Shown: positions 36,753-48,740 of the stretch, piece after piece
Position numbering within the stretch: the first letter of the stretch is position 1
Layout of the letters: each line of letters starts with the position of its first letter
NCBI GenBank assembly: GCA_963930655.1
Contig: OZ005611.1
Coordinates: 3,975,501-4,039,500, forward strand
DNA: 64,000 bases
Origin: Myrica gale
Lineage: Eukaryota; Streptophyta; Magnoliopsida; Fagales; Myricaceae
Reading direction: 5' to 3'
Program-made: the position numbers and the translations under genes
The notes under the pieces: generated by a model
What the model was told of the DNA's origin: nothing
Databases searched by the model: none
The model's input: the letters and a program-made list of their open reading frames with translations, nothing else

Positions 36753-38140
36753 TTTGAATTCGGTGTAGCACCATCTTCAACTATTCTCTGGATGTGGTTG
36801 ATCATGCTTTCCAATGCCCTCACCCTGGCCGTTGCATGTATATGAATTCTCCCTTTCTGAGCCACTAATATGAAAAAACGGTCGTTCATGCTTTATACTA
36901 CGAGTGAGTTGCTGTTTACAAAGGTCATTGTTCTTCACGTAGGGGGCAGCTATGGGAAAGAAATCGATATACAAAAAGTTGGATCAGTTGGTGAACCATA
37001 TGGTTGTGCTTGCGTAAATCACTAGGACATTGTAAATCTTTTACTTCAATTCTTAGCTATTATATTCATTATTGATGTTGCAATTGCAAACACTGATTTC
37101 GACCAAGGAATAAACTGGGTCTGCATGGTTCTTACTTCTTAGCGAAAACCATGCTGCTATTGGTGCTGCTTTTCCCCCCTTTATCTGACCCAAGCTATTG
37201 GTGCCTTCTCATCTACGGAGTATTAGCACTTCAAGGAACCAACTGCAAATGCATATGCGTGTATGATTTGCACTCATCGTTTGGTACTAAAATTTGTCTC
37301 GACCAAAACAAACGACCATCACTGGCCAGCAAGCCTTGTTCCGGATCTTCTTCTTTTTTTACTTGTAAGGGAACAAAATTGTCGTGGTCAAACAGTAAGT
37401 GTGGCCATCCGCTCACTGTTCTTTACCCAATTCCATAGAGACCGTCCTTTTCACCATTCATTGAATCATTGCGTGCCGTCATGGATTCAGCCTACGGCAT
37501 TATAAATGAAAGTTAGGTTGACTACTTTTAGCCAATATCAGACCAACATTGTGATCCAATTCACACTGGATTTTGGTAGCTGAACGCAATCTTAGACCAA
37601 GATAATTATCTAATGACCCAATGCACGGGATATTGCCAAGGGAGGCTTCCCTCGTAGTCTTTCAGCATGCTTGTCAAGATTTGCAGATACGCAAAAGTCA
37701 TCTCTGAAAATTGACACGATGCTCAGTCTATCACGCAACTCATTGCTCGCGTATTATAATTATGTTCTGTTCGCATAGAACAAGAAACTCCGTCCCCTTG
37801 TTACCCAGTCGGTAGGGTGGAGAGGCATCATTAGTCCAACCACAACCCACTAGTGCGACGCAAATATCAATAATGACATAAAGATCTTTTAAATCAGAAC
37901 GAGATCATATGCAACGGTGTCAAAATCTCTCAAAGTAGTAAACTCACAGACCACACGACCATTATGAATCTGAATACATCTCCTCCCAGTGTTTTCCCTC
38001 TTTTTCCTCCCCTGTTCAAGTTCAATTAGGAGTCTGCAGCTTCCTACTTCCTAGAGCTCTTCCAAACAGAAAGCCGCAACACGAAATGAGCTCCAAAAAC
38101 AAAGACATCACGCATTCAAGAAATCAGAGAGAACATCCTG
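36753..38140. other. Intergenic DNA between convergent genes
   Basis: This holds the 3' UTRs of the membrane protein gene (right-going) and of SRP receptor beta (left-going). Open frames at 37151-37505 have no recognisable domain. Confidence 0.55.
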
Positions 38141-40699
38141 CTAGGGCTTTATGTATTCCCTAATAAACTGCTCCACCTGAGATATCTCTCCAGTTAAACC
38201 CGAAGCTTCTGCAACGGTAACTTTGTTGTAGCAGTGAGAGAACGAAAATGCTTCTCCAGCTACCCCAAGCGTGAAGTCATTTGCAATGTCAGCTTCTGAT
38301 ATTGCACTTCTTGATGCCCTTAATTTGTCACTATTGAATAATAAACGTTGTTGTCAAAATTTAATTAAGTGACAGAATCATAAGTATTCATATTCAACAA
38401 CTCTGGAATGATGGTAGATAGAAAATAACTTAGAAGTCTTACATTTCCTTCTCCATCTGTTTCCGGATAAACTCTTTGCTATGTGCTGTCACTTTGTCCG
38501 TTTTGTTGCATAGGATGAGTACTGGAATCTTCTTCTTTACAACGCTTGCCTTCGTCAAGATATCATACAGGTACCTAATGCAATCAAGCATCGGGTGTTA
38601 CAATATTTTCACGCATAATTCCTGTCTCAATCCAAACTACCATTTGCTCATCGACCAAATGTCACTTCCACAGACGTGATTACACCCAAGACACATGGGG
38701 GACTCATGAGGGACCCATGAGGGTCCAAGCCATAGTGCCAGGGCAACACCCAAAAAAAAAGTGAAACATTAGGAAAAATTGATTTTTAACCACGTAATGT
38801 AGATTTGGCAAAAGATAAATATCCAAAGTTTACTCTGAAGCAGCACGGCAGTTCGGTAAGAATTCCACTGCATCCACCACAAAAACTATTCCCGCTGCTT
38901 GAGGCAAGAACTCATCTAGTTTGGGCCGAAGACGAGCATGTCCAGGAACATCAACCAGATGAACAGGTTTTATTTTTGCCCTCTGTCAGATACAAGGGGG
39001 TAAAGAACCAGTTCAATTTGGTCTGTCATCCAGTAATCAACAGATGAGCAACAATAAGCAAAGAAGGAAGAAAACCATTAGATTTATCTCATTTCGCATG
39101 GCAGTTGTACAGCATATGAAGGATGATTTCAGAAAATCAGTATGTCCAAAGATATTGGGACACGCTTGTTTTCTCATGCAATTGAGGAGTGCACTACAAC
39201 CTACATTACCTTTGCTGTCTCAGAATGAAGCACAAAAGTGTCCTCATTTGGTTCCATTGATGTAACAGTACCCTCATGGGAAGAGCCATCCCGAACCTGG
39301 AACATGCATAAAATCACCCATAAAAGTTCAGCTAACATCCTTAAGGCATGAACTAGACCATTGTATATACACTCAATAGTAGTCTTAGCAGGAGAATATA
39401 GGAAAGTCACTTTGTTTCAGCTACATAAAAGTTTGTTGGAATGAGAAGGCAATTCCCCAAGGAAAGAGTATACTGAAAAGGGAAAGTCAGGTCTTTAAAG
39501 TACAGCATCAAGAAAATTTATAAAGAGCAGAGCAGGATCACATCAAACAGACAGAAAGCCAAGGATGTTTAGAGATAGTATAGGACCATCTAAATGTGAT
39601 GGATAAGACGTTCAATCTCTTACTCATTGGAAGCTCAACCACTATGCTATGGAATATGCACTACAATAAGTATGGCAGTAGCACATGAAAAACTGCACAT
39701 TCGTCTCATGACTACCACTCTCCAACACTCCAAAAGCTTGAGAACAGGACTAGGCATGACCCGAAACAAACCCAACAAAGGATCATAAACAAGCAAAGGC
39801 ATAAGAACAGGAAGGCTAGGTTTCCTAACTGCATAAAGGACCATTCTCAAATATTTCCAGCACTATTTCAATAAAACAAAAAACAAATTGATGCCACCAG
39901 CATTACGATATGAACAAATATATTTGTAATTAGACAAAGCCTTTCCTGAACCCTAGTTTTTTTAATTACTAGTATTACCGTCTGCCATAAAAAAAGTCAT
40001 TGGAAAGAATTGGTTGCCATACTAGTGTTATATCAACCTTCTTAGGACAAGTTTAGGGCCCCATGCAACCAACTGGAACTTAAGGAAATGCTTGCTTCAA
40101 CAAAATGTGTGCTGGAACCCATATGTCATAAATCGCTTCATTGTTTTACCCAATTTCCTATCGATTAACAAGACTTTGCTGATCAACTTGCATTACAGCA
40201 ACGACTGTAAGACCAATGTAGAAACAAAGTCCAAAGGTATCATATCTCCTACAACTGGAAGCACCAAATAATCAAATCCTTGAAGATGAACAATAACATC
40301 TCAAAGAAAAAAATCCAACAATGCCAACTCTTACTTGATAGAATATAACAGTTTTCCCACTCCCACTAAGCCCAGTTAGCACAATGGTATTGGATTTCAC
40401 ACGTTTGAACACCCGAACTGCCACATAGAATGAAATGTGGTTAGCACATTGACGTTAGCCCTTGATACTGCAACATATACAAGATTCATACGCATGCATA
40501 TTGAAAAGAAAGAAGTTAAGAATGTGGACAGCATAATACTCAAAACGAAAAGAAGGGTTGTAAATAGCAAGATAGCGATGGCCGCGTAGAGCTGGATTGG
40601 TGGAATCTGTTGACTGTATTCAATCCCTTGGTTCAACCATTTCTCCAATTGATTCTTCCACGCTTCCAATTGGGTCGTCCACTCCTCTGTTCCTTCCAT
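38141..40699 (-). CDS. SRPRB: Signal recognition particle receptor subunit beta
   Basis: Membrane-anchored GTPase of the ER that holds the SRP receptor alpha subunit, acting in co-translational targeting. Six exons join in frame: 40699-40540, 40417-40335, 39296-39210, 38982-38834, 38574-38443, 38330-38141, giving 266 residues, near the ~260 of Arabidopsis homologues. One membrane helix lies at residues ~35-53 (IQLYAAIAILLFTTLLFVL). GTPase motifs: G1 GLSGSGKT, G3 DVPGH, G4 NKTD, and a GEISQVEQFI C-terminus typical of the family. ATG at 40699 is chosen; the upstream open frame starts at TTG. Exon 1 begins ~260 bases from a hAT-like insertion (40962-42135), so the promoter is short or interrupted. 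Confidence 0.96.
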
Positions 40700-40961
40700 G
40701 GGCTTCTTCAACAATTATCCTTCTGGGATTTAAGGAGAGCCTTAAATCTCGGCCTCCTCGGCGTCCGTAAAAATTTTTAAGACCTAAGAAGGATAAACCG
40801 GAGAAATGTTTGCACCATTTAGAAGAGTACAAAGGGAAAAGAGAAAAGAGAAATGAAGCGCCCATAAAACAAAACAAAATAAAACAAAAACGAAGCTTGG
40901 AATTTGAATTCAGTTGTGCAAGTAATTCGACGAAACTAACTTGCGGAAAATTACCTGGTTG

Positions 40962-42135
40962 CAGTGGCGGAACCAGAAATGAATCTGAAGGGGGGCCAAC
41001 TCCTAAAGGAAAATGACAAAAAAAATATTTACTAAGTAATGCAAAAAAGCATCTTAGAGTTAAAATATCGAGAATTAGCAGTTATGGTGCAACAACAATG
41101 TTCAATGCCACATATGTTGTGAATTACTGCATCATTGGATCAATTTTGATGATGTGGAGACCATCAGGACTAAGATTGCTTATGCGAAGGAGAAAAAGCT
41201 ACTTGGTTACAATGTGTTTGTGGTCAACAATGATGACAATTGGGTAATTTCTCAAGCAGGTACTTTTGAGATTACTTGGTTGTATTATTTCCTTTGCAGT
41301 TGTGTTATGTGAACCTGTCTATCGAGAAATGGACGAACTGTAAGGGAATATTGCATTGAAGGTGCACTCTAAACTCTAAAGAAGATTACTCACCATGGCC
41401 TGGTTAACTAATTTAAGCAAACTGAAGTTTACGCTTGGTTTTTTCTATTGCATTTCACTGAGAAGATTACTCCCCAGCGGATAGGTTTCGTTGTTTTTTT
41501 TTTGGGCAGCATTTCTATTCCCTTTTGTTCACTTATTTCCATAGATCGCTTGTTTGAAGGAATCATATGAGGAAAATGTTTGGAAATAAGCAGAACAATG
41601 CATAGTGATTTATGAGTCTATGACCTAAATTCTAATCCGCTAAATTGCTAATCTAATCACTAATCAGTAATCACAATCTGAGAGTTGAGAAAGAGACTGA
41701 GAGAGGCTGAACTGAAGTGTACCTGGTGGTTGAGAGAGAGCGAGCCGGAGAGAGAGAAAGACTCGGCTGAGACAGTGAGACTTGAGACAGAGAGAGAGAG
41801 ATCCCGACAGAGGCAGATAGGGAGAGAGTTCGGCGCCGGCGGTGGAGGAGAGAGGGACGGAGAGGCAGAGAGGTAGAGAGAGCCGGCGGTGGAGGTCTGG
41901 AGAGGGAGAACTGTGGCTCTGTGACTGTGAGAGAGGGAGGGTGGAGCCAAGAGGAGGCGTCGGAAGAGGGAGAATTGTGTTTTTTTTAGCAGACCCTCTG
42001 CTAATTTGTTTTTTTTTTAAAAAAAGGGGCTGGGCAGCGGGCAGAGCTTGAGATGGGCTTTAAGGGGCCGGCCTGGGCTGTAAGGGGCCAGCCTTGGCCA
42101 ACCGGGCCCCAGTTGACCCCCTATATCCGCCAATG
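40962..42135. mobile_element. hAT-like non-autonomous DNA transposon (1.17 kb) upstream of SRPRB
   Basis: The left end is CAGTGGCGGAACCAG. The right end, reverse-complemented, is CATTGGCGGATATAG. It is flanked by an exact 8-bp direct repeat CCTGGTTG (40954-40961; 42136-42143), the hAT signature. The interior has GA-rich repeats (41680-41940) and GGGCTGG/GGCCGGCC stretches near the right end; no transposase. Open frames at 41660-42051 on both strands are products of the GA/TC repeats. The exact target duplication points to a fairly recent insertion. Confidence 0.9.
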
Positions 42136-42252
42136 CCTGGTTGGAGATCTCACAGAAAATGTGTTGCAGCGTATCAAACTGCAAGCCCTAAAGGCTACAA
42201 GCCCAACTGACGTCTTCTCTCTTTTGGTTTTAGTTTTTTTTTTTCCCGTAGC

Positions 42253-42341
42253 ACAACCAGCTACAGCCAAAAGCAAAATACAGTCTAGTTTGGATGAAAA
42301 AAAAAACAATTATTAAAGGTCGCGTAGATTTTTTGGGATTG
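42253..42341. repeat. Tandem-duplicated target of the copia element, left copy
   Basis: CAGCTACAGCCAAAAGC and AATACAGTCTAGTTTGG recur at about 46904-46965 on the other side of the retrotransposon. With 46876-46903 restored, the pre-insertion locus held two tandem copies of a ~117-bp unit. The copia element landed in the left one. Confidence 0.75.
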
Positions 42342-42558
42342 GTGTTAAGGTGCAGGAGAAGAATTGTATGAATTGACTTGTCTTTCGTTATCAAAGGTAC
42401 AAATATTTATATTACGTGAAGAATTCCAATATCGCGTGCTATTAGGAAAGGAAACAATCGTGTTATATGAAAACCTCTTATATCGTGTGTTGTTAACTAA
42501 GGAAGGGATATGCTATACAACTCATAAATAGAGAATATGACCATTGCTACCATTAATA
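42342..42558 (-). repeat. 3' LTR of the copia element
   Basis: 217 bases, from TGTTAAGGTGCA to ACCATTAATA on the + strand. It matches 46635-46870 with several substitutions and a few small gaps, mainly around 42415-42425 and 42513-42520, where this copy lacks bases present in the other LTR. Confidence 0.9.
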
Positions 42559-45500
42559 CTTCCCCTTAAGTTGGCGCATGAAGATTCGAAATGCCCAACT
42601 TGCGCGATAATTGATGAATAAGTCAAGACCCAAAGCTTTGGTTAACATGTCCGCAAGTTGTGCCGAAGCCGGGACATGAGCAGCGGTGATGAGGCCATGG
42701 CAGAGTTTTTCACGAATGATATGGCAGTCGATTTCGATATGCTTTGTACATTCGTGAAAGACATAATTCTTAGCGATGTGGAGGACGGCTTGATTGTCAT
42801 AATAAAGATTCATGGGCGCCGAATGGGAGAGATGGAGATCATTGAGGAGAGACCGGAGAAGTAAGTTCATAAATGGTAGATGTCATTGCACGATATTCTG
42901 CTTCAGCGTAAAAGCAAGAGATAGTAGACTGCTTCTTGGTGCACCACGAGATGGGACTGGTACCAAGTTGAATGTAGAAACCAGTAGTGGAACGACGAGC
43001 GAGGGAGAACTAGCCCAATTAGAGTCGGAGTAGGCGGAAACCTGCAAAAGATTGTTAGTAAGACAAAAAAGACCTTGACCAGGGGTGGATTTAATATACC
43101 AGAGAGTGCGAACAACAACGTCATAGTGAGGTGACGGTAAACGCTAGGGTCGGATAAGAGAATTTCCATGGGAGTGGGAGCAGGGCGAGCGTCAAGATGA
43201 CCTCTGTTGGTAAGGATATCCATAACATATTTTGCGTTGATTGAGGAAGATGCCAGAAGGAGAGCTCGAGGCCCATAAAGTATTTAAGGGAACTAAGATC
43301 ATTAATTTTGAAACGACACCCAAGAAACTCCTTGAGAGTGTGGATACGAGACAAATCATTTCCTACAAAAAAAATGTCATCAACATAAACAAGTATTAAA
43401 GTAAAAGAGGAACCCTTGGAGTGAGTAAAGAGAGAATGATCAACCTGAGATTACTAGAAGCTAGCATCCAAAATGACAGAAGAGAGTTTGGAGAACCAAT
43501 TACGAGATGTCCGCTTCAACTCGTAAAGCAATTTTTGGAGGCGACAAACATGTGACTTCCCCTCGATGCAACAACAAGGTGAAGATTTCATGTAAACTTC
43601 TTTATCGAGATCGCCATGGAGAAAAGCGTCATGGACATCCAACTGATGGAGATGCCAACATTTGGCGGCTGCATCTGCAAAGACACATCTAACAATGACA
43701 AGTTTTACGACAGGGACAAAAGTGTCATGATAATCAAGACCTTATACCTGAGTGTAACCTTTGACAACTAAGCGAGTTTTATAACGTTCTATAGAACTGT
43801 CTGTTTGAAGCTTGGTTTTGAAAACCCATTTGCAACCAATGAGTTTCTTACCTAGAGGGAGAGGTTGGAGAGTCCAAGTGTAATTGGCTTCAAGAGCTTG
43901 TAACTCAGTTTGCATAGCATCATGCCAATGAGAATGACAGATTTGCAGTTGTGTAATTGGTGGGATCATCATGTTGAGATAAAGAAGAAATTAAAGCTAA
44001 ACGACGAGAATTAAAACATAATAAGATAAATGTGTAGAGAGACAATGAGTCATACCCGAAAGAGAAAAAGTGGAGGGTGAAGTCGGAGGAGACGAATGAA
44101 GGGTGGGACAAATATAGTCATGGAGATAGGATGAGCGAGTAGTGTGACGTTTAGGGCGAGATAGGAGATGAGGAAGTGAGGGTGAGGGTAGGATAAAAGA
44201 AGGCGAGAGGGGGACGAGATAGAGGAAGACGAAGATGGTGTGATGGTGGGAGAAGGGGAAAGAGGGAGCTCATGGATGGGTAAAGGTGTAACGGGGTTGG
44301 AGGAGGGGTGGAGAGTGGTGCCATGGAAAGGGAAAAAAGTCTCCTCGAAAGTGACATCGCGTGAAATGAAAACTTCATGGATTTCAAGATCATAAACTCG
44401 GTAAGCACTATGATGAGGTGGATAACTCAGCAAAAAGATAACGCCGAGCACGTGGATAAAATTAGTCTCGATGAGAGGATAAAGTTTGAGTATAACATAA
44501 GCAACAAAAAATGCGAAGATGATGGTAGGAGGGAGCTTTGTGAAAAAGTAGTTCATATGGGGATTTATGCGCTAGGCTGGGATATGGTGTGCGATTAATG
44601 AGGTAAGTGACAGTCAAGATGCATTCACCCCAAAAAGTGAGAAGGTGGTTGGTATGAAAGTGAAGACATCGAGCAACATTAAGAAGGTGACGAATGTTTT
44701 CGTTCGGCAACGTTGTTCTGTTTAGGGGTGGCGACACATGTCTTTTCATAAAAAACACCATGGTCATGAAAAAAAGTTTGCATTTTAGTGGAAAGAAATA
44801 CCTGATCATTGTCAATTCGTACAATTTTAATGGTTTGATTAAATTGAGTATGGACAAAAGAAAAAAATGCATGAGGCAAGAGTAAGTGTTAGATTTTAAA
44901 TGCATCAAATAGACCCATGTATTACGAGAATAGTTGTCGACTATCGTCAAAAAGTAATGGGCGCTGGGAAAAAAAAGTAGTGGAATAACCACCCCAAATA
45001 TTACAATAAATACAATTAAAACAAATCACGTTTTTATTCAAATTTATTGAAAAATGAAAACGAATATGTTTAGCATGAGCACATACATCATAATGAAAAT
45101 TAGCAGTTGGAACATTAAGAATTTTAGTAATGCAGTAAAAGGAGGGGTGACCTAGGCTAGCATGCCATAAAGGAGGCGATGTAGCATGATGAAACGAAAA
45201 ACCAGAGGAGGAAAAAAGGCTTGAAGTAGTAGAGGCCATCGCGAACTTCACTCGTTCCAATCAACCTCTTCGTTGCAAGGTCTAGAAAAATACAAAAAGT
45301 TGAGAAAAAAATTGCAGCACATTTAGAAGGAGTGGTAAGTTTGATAATAGAAATTAAATTAAATTTAAATTAAGGGACAAAAAGGACATTATTAAGAGTC
45401 AAATTTGGAGATAAATGAACAATGCCTAAATGATTGATAGAAACAGTGTCGCCATTAGGGAGATTAATAGGACAAGGGTGAGCAAGATGTTTTACATTTG

Positions 45501-46605
45501 TAAGGGTAAATCGCGTAGAAATCATATGGTGAGAAGGCCCATTCGGTATCAGGAATTAATTGAACCGAGTAACAAGAAGCGAGTTTACCAGCAAAGTTTA
45601 CTGAAGTAGTGATTGAAGGAGCATTTTTGGAATTGAGGAATTCCATAAGTTCATGAAATTGTTTGTGGGAGAGACCTGGAGACATAGCAGCGCCGTTTGA
45701 ACCTGGAGCGCGGAAGAAGAGACGGTGGCCTAGTGGGAAGCCATGGAGGCGGTAGCATTGTTCTCGCTAATGCCCATCTTGGTTATTGTGAGAACAATGA
45801 GGCCTTCCTTTGCCGCGGCCAAGAGATTCTGACGGACGAAAGTGAGAGCGATCGGTTGCCATGGCAGTGGCGTCAGGCTGAAGAGGTGGAAGATGGAGGA
45901 GGCGCTGCTGTTCTTCTTTGTGGAGCGTGGAGTAGATCTTAGCAAGAGGAGATAGGGGATCCATGTCTAAGAGGTGGCTACGTGTAGATGCAAAAGAATC
46001 GTGTAGGCCCGTGAGGAACTGTTTTTTTTTTCAATTTCACAGATATGTTGGGTCTCTTTGAAAGTAGGGCAAGTGTAAGAATGAACTGTTTGGAGCATTG
46101 AAAGCTCGTCCCAGTAACCTTTGAGAATGGTGAAATAGTTGACCAGAGTGTGTGCGTCTTGGGTTGAGAGTCGCAATATCACATTTGAGTTGAAAGATGC
46201 AGGGATTGTTGTAGTGAGAAAAACGAGCTTTAAAGATCCAACCAAACAGCCCGAGGACTATCAAGGTAAATGAGGCTGTCAACAATGGAATTGAGGATTC
46301 ATGACAGAACGATATCGTTGTAGTGCTCCCATAATTGAATATCAGTAGAAGAAGTTGTTGGTTTGGGCAGAGAACCATCAACGAAGCTGAGTTTATTTTT
46401 GGCGTTTAAGACAATTTCCATGGCCCTTTGTCATTTGAGAAAATTGTCACCGTTGATAAGAGTAGAGACAAATATGGCTTCATGATAATCCAAAGAATAA
46501 AGGAAAAATGAGAAGTTGGTATCAAGTGGTGGGGGGTGAGAAGGTGGTCTAGATGGGGGAGGGGAAACGTCCAGAGAAGAAACTGGACTTGAGTTAAACA
46601 TGATG
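42559..46605 (-). pseudogene. Broken copia polyprotein (gag-pol)
   Basis: Gag begins at the ATG near 46602 but meets a stop soon after NGDNFLK, where a Trp codon (TGG) appears to have become TGA (near 46433). Further on, the following lie in different frames: a gag-pre-integrase segment (LWHASLGHPSF, near 45170), integrase (YFLTIVDNYSRNTWVYLM, near 44950), a reverse transcriptase N-part ([12 protein letters not shown] and RLVVKGYTQ, near 43770), RT catalytic VYVDD (43376-43390), and RNase H (YYDNQAVLHIAKN, near 42790). The YVDD motif itself is intact, but stops and frameshifts mean no full polyprotein. Confidence 0.88.
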
Positions 46606-46634
46606 AAGAAAAAAAATCAAAGGCTTTGATACCA

Positions 46635-46870
46635 TGTTAAGGTGCACAAAGTAGGAGAAGAATTGTGTGAATTGACTTGTCCTTCATTATCAAAGTTATA
46701 AATATTTATATTACACAACAAGGGAAGAATTCCCATATCGCGTGCTATTAGGAAAGGAAACAATCGTGCTGTTTGAAAACTTCCTATATCACGTGTTGTT
46801 AACTAAGGAAGGGATATGTTGTACAATATTTACTCATAAATAGAAAATATGACCGTTTCTACCATTAATA
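46635..46870 (-). repeat. 5' LTR of the copia element
   Basis: 236 bases, followed on the minus strand directly by the tRNA-Met-type primer-binding site. A little longer than the other LTR because of small insertions. Confidence 0.9.
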
Positions 46871-46875
46871 ATCGG

Positions 46876-47913
46876 TAAAACAGATATTGGAGTTGATGTT
46901 TGTAAAAACCAGCTACAGCCAAATGCAAAATACAGTCTAGTTTGGTTGGAAAAAAAAATTAAAACTCGCATAGATGTTTGAGATCGGTAAAAAAGATATT
47001 CGAGTTGATTAAAAAGTATTGAAATTGTAAAATGTTATTAGAGTTTATATAATAGTCGTTAAATTTTATAACATAAAAAGTACTGAAATTTGTGAAAAAA
47101 TAATTATAATTTTTTTAAAAAAAATTTGTTCTAAATAAGTAAATTGTAAATGTGTCTTCCTTACAGGATTACCCCGCCAGTCATCTCTTCCAGCTTTTTT
47201 TCGTGGTATAAAATGAGTTTTGGACCTTTGGTCGTTAAAAAATGAAAAACCTTTACATTATACGTGGAGAAAAAAAATTTGGCGTATTCGGTTCCCACTC
47301 CCAACCAAACAGCATCCATCCAAAAACGACATGTCCATCGGCGAGAAAAATGCTGGACCTTGGCCCATAGAAGTTAAATTAAGGTCGAATATGAAGCTAA
47401 GTTACGAAACCCGACATATAGGTAGGCATGGACTTAACCACAAAAAAAAAAATCGGCCTGGATTAACCATATCAGTTTTTGCTCAAAATTTCGGTCCATA
47501 AAAAGTTCAACATGAAACATATTTTTACTATATCGAAACAAGAACTTCATAAAAATTTGGAACTAAGGGGGAGCACATAACTTTTGGTGTTTGGGATGGG
47601 ATTGGACGTTAAATTGGGTAACACATGGAAAAAAAAAAGGAAGACGTAGTCAAAACATTAATATCAATCACCGCATTCGTCATCCAGTTACTTAGGGTAT
47701 GTTTGTGTTGTAAAATTTTTAGTTAAAATTATATTGTAGTATTTTACTGTGAGTTGATGAAATTTTTTGTAAAATTTTTAATGCAAGTACAACCTTAGTC
47801 CCGATATAGCTCCCAGGTCATGGGTTGGTGTAACTTAAAAGTTGAAATTACTTATAGAAATAAAGTTAAACCCTAGGCCTAGTGAATAGACTAGAATTGG
47901 CTAGTATAGTTAG
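46876..47913. other. Repeat-flanked gene-free DNA
   Basis: 46904-46965 is the second copy of the tandem unit into which the copia element inserted. A ~100-bp MITE-like palindromic unit lies at about 47690-47800 (GGGTATGTTTGTGTTG...CAAGTACAACC). No gene. Confidence 0.5.
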
Positions 47914-48740
47914 CAGCGACTGATCCAGAATTGAAGTCTTGGGAGCGGAAGCATATAGGGAAAATATTCACTTTTTTTTAGGAAATATTTTGAATGTAAA
48001 AAAATTACAACTAAAATCCAAAATTTCAAAAAAATTTAATACTACCTCCAACACATTTTTACACAAACTCTAATACCTTTTAAAAATATATCAACAATTA
48101 TACAAAAAACAATATAAATGTTTACTTTGTATTGAAATTAGCAACTAATGAGCAGAAAAAATAAGATCAAAAGATATTTAAAGTTAAAAAAAGATAATAA
48201 AATTATATAAACCAAAACAACGTCAAAAGAAAAGAATAAAAAAAACAAGTTAAAGTTGTCATATGTAAAGCCGTAGAAGAAACTTAGTATGTTAAGTGAG
48301 TTCTTTATATATGTTAATTTTTTCAAATGTTAGACATAATCGATAATTTTTTTTAAAAAAAAATGAAATTAAGAGAAATAAATAACAAAAAAAATGGTAT
48401 TTAGGTTATAAAATAAATTGCATCTCTCGGTAAAATTTTAATTCTATTAGCATTTGTTTTTATTTTAAAAGATACTTTAATTCATTTCTTATTTGTTGTC
48501 ATTTTAAAGGGTATGATTTTTAAAGCATTAATTTTGTTCATTCATTTTGAGGAATAAATGGTATTTAAATGGGTAAAAATGGATAGTATTTTTTGGCATT
48601 GTAAAAGAGATTTTTTTCAAAATATTTGGGGGACAAAATCGTTTTTGAAGATGTAAAATTGGAATGAGATAATATTTTTGGTTAAAAAATTTCAAAATTG
48701 TTGGGGGTGGCCACCTCCCGGCCCCCTAAATCCGCCCTTA
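47914..48740. mobile_element. Probable old hAT-like element
   Basis: The left end CAGCGACTGATCCAG and right end (reverse-complemented) TAAGGGCGGATTTAG both resemble the CAGTGGCGGATCCAG consensus. The flanks ATAGTTAG and ATAATTAT agree at six of eight positions, as expected of a decayed 8-bp target duplication. The interior is AT-rich, with GGGGGTGGCCACCTCCC near the right end. No coding potential. Confidence 0.5.

Larger units (their letters stand above)
42342..46870 (-). mobile_element. Ty1/copia LTR retrotransposon, degenerate
   Basis: Transcription is leftward. It has LTRs at 42342-42558 and 46635-46870. The primer-binding site TGGTATCAAAGCC (46634-46622, minus strand) fits initiator tRNA-Met. 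A polypurine tract lies at 42574-42559 beside the 3' LTR. The target duplication is ATTGG (42337-42341) and ATCGG (46871-46875), one mismatch. The order gag, protease, integrase, RT, RNase H is the copia order. LTRs begin TATTAATG rather than TG. Visible LTR differences and the mismatch in the duplication suggest an old insertion. Confidence 0.93.

Noticed and set aside
41660-42051. Frames rich in Arg-Glu or Ser-Leu
   Set aside because: GA/TC repeats within the hAT-like element are open in several frames.
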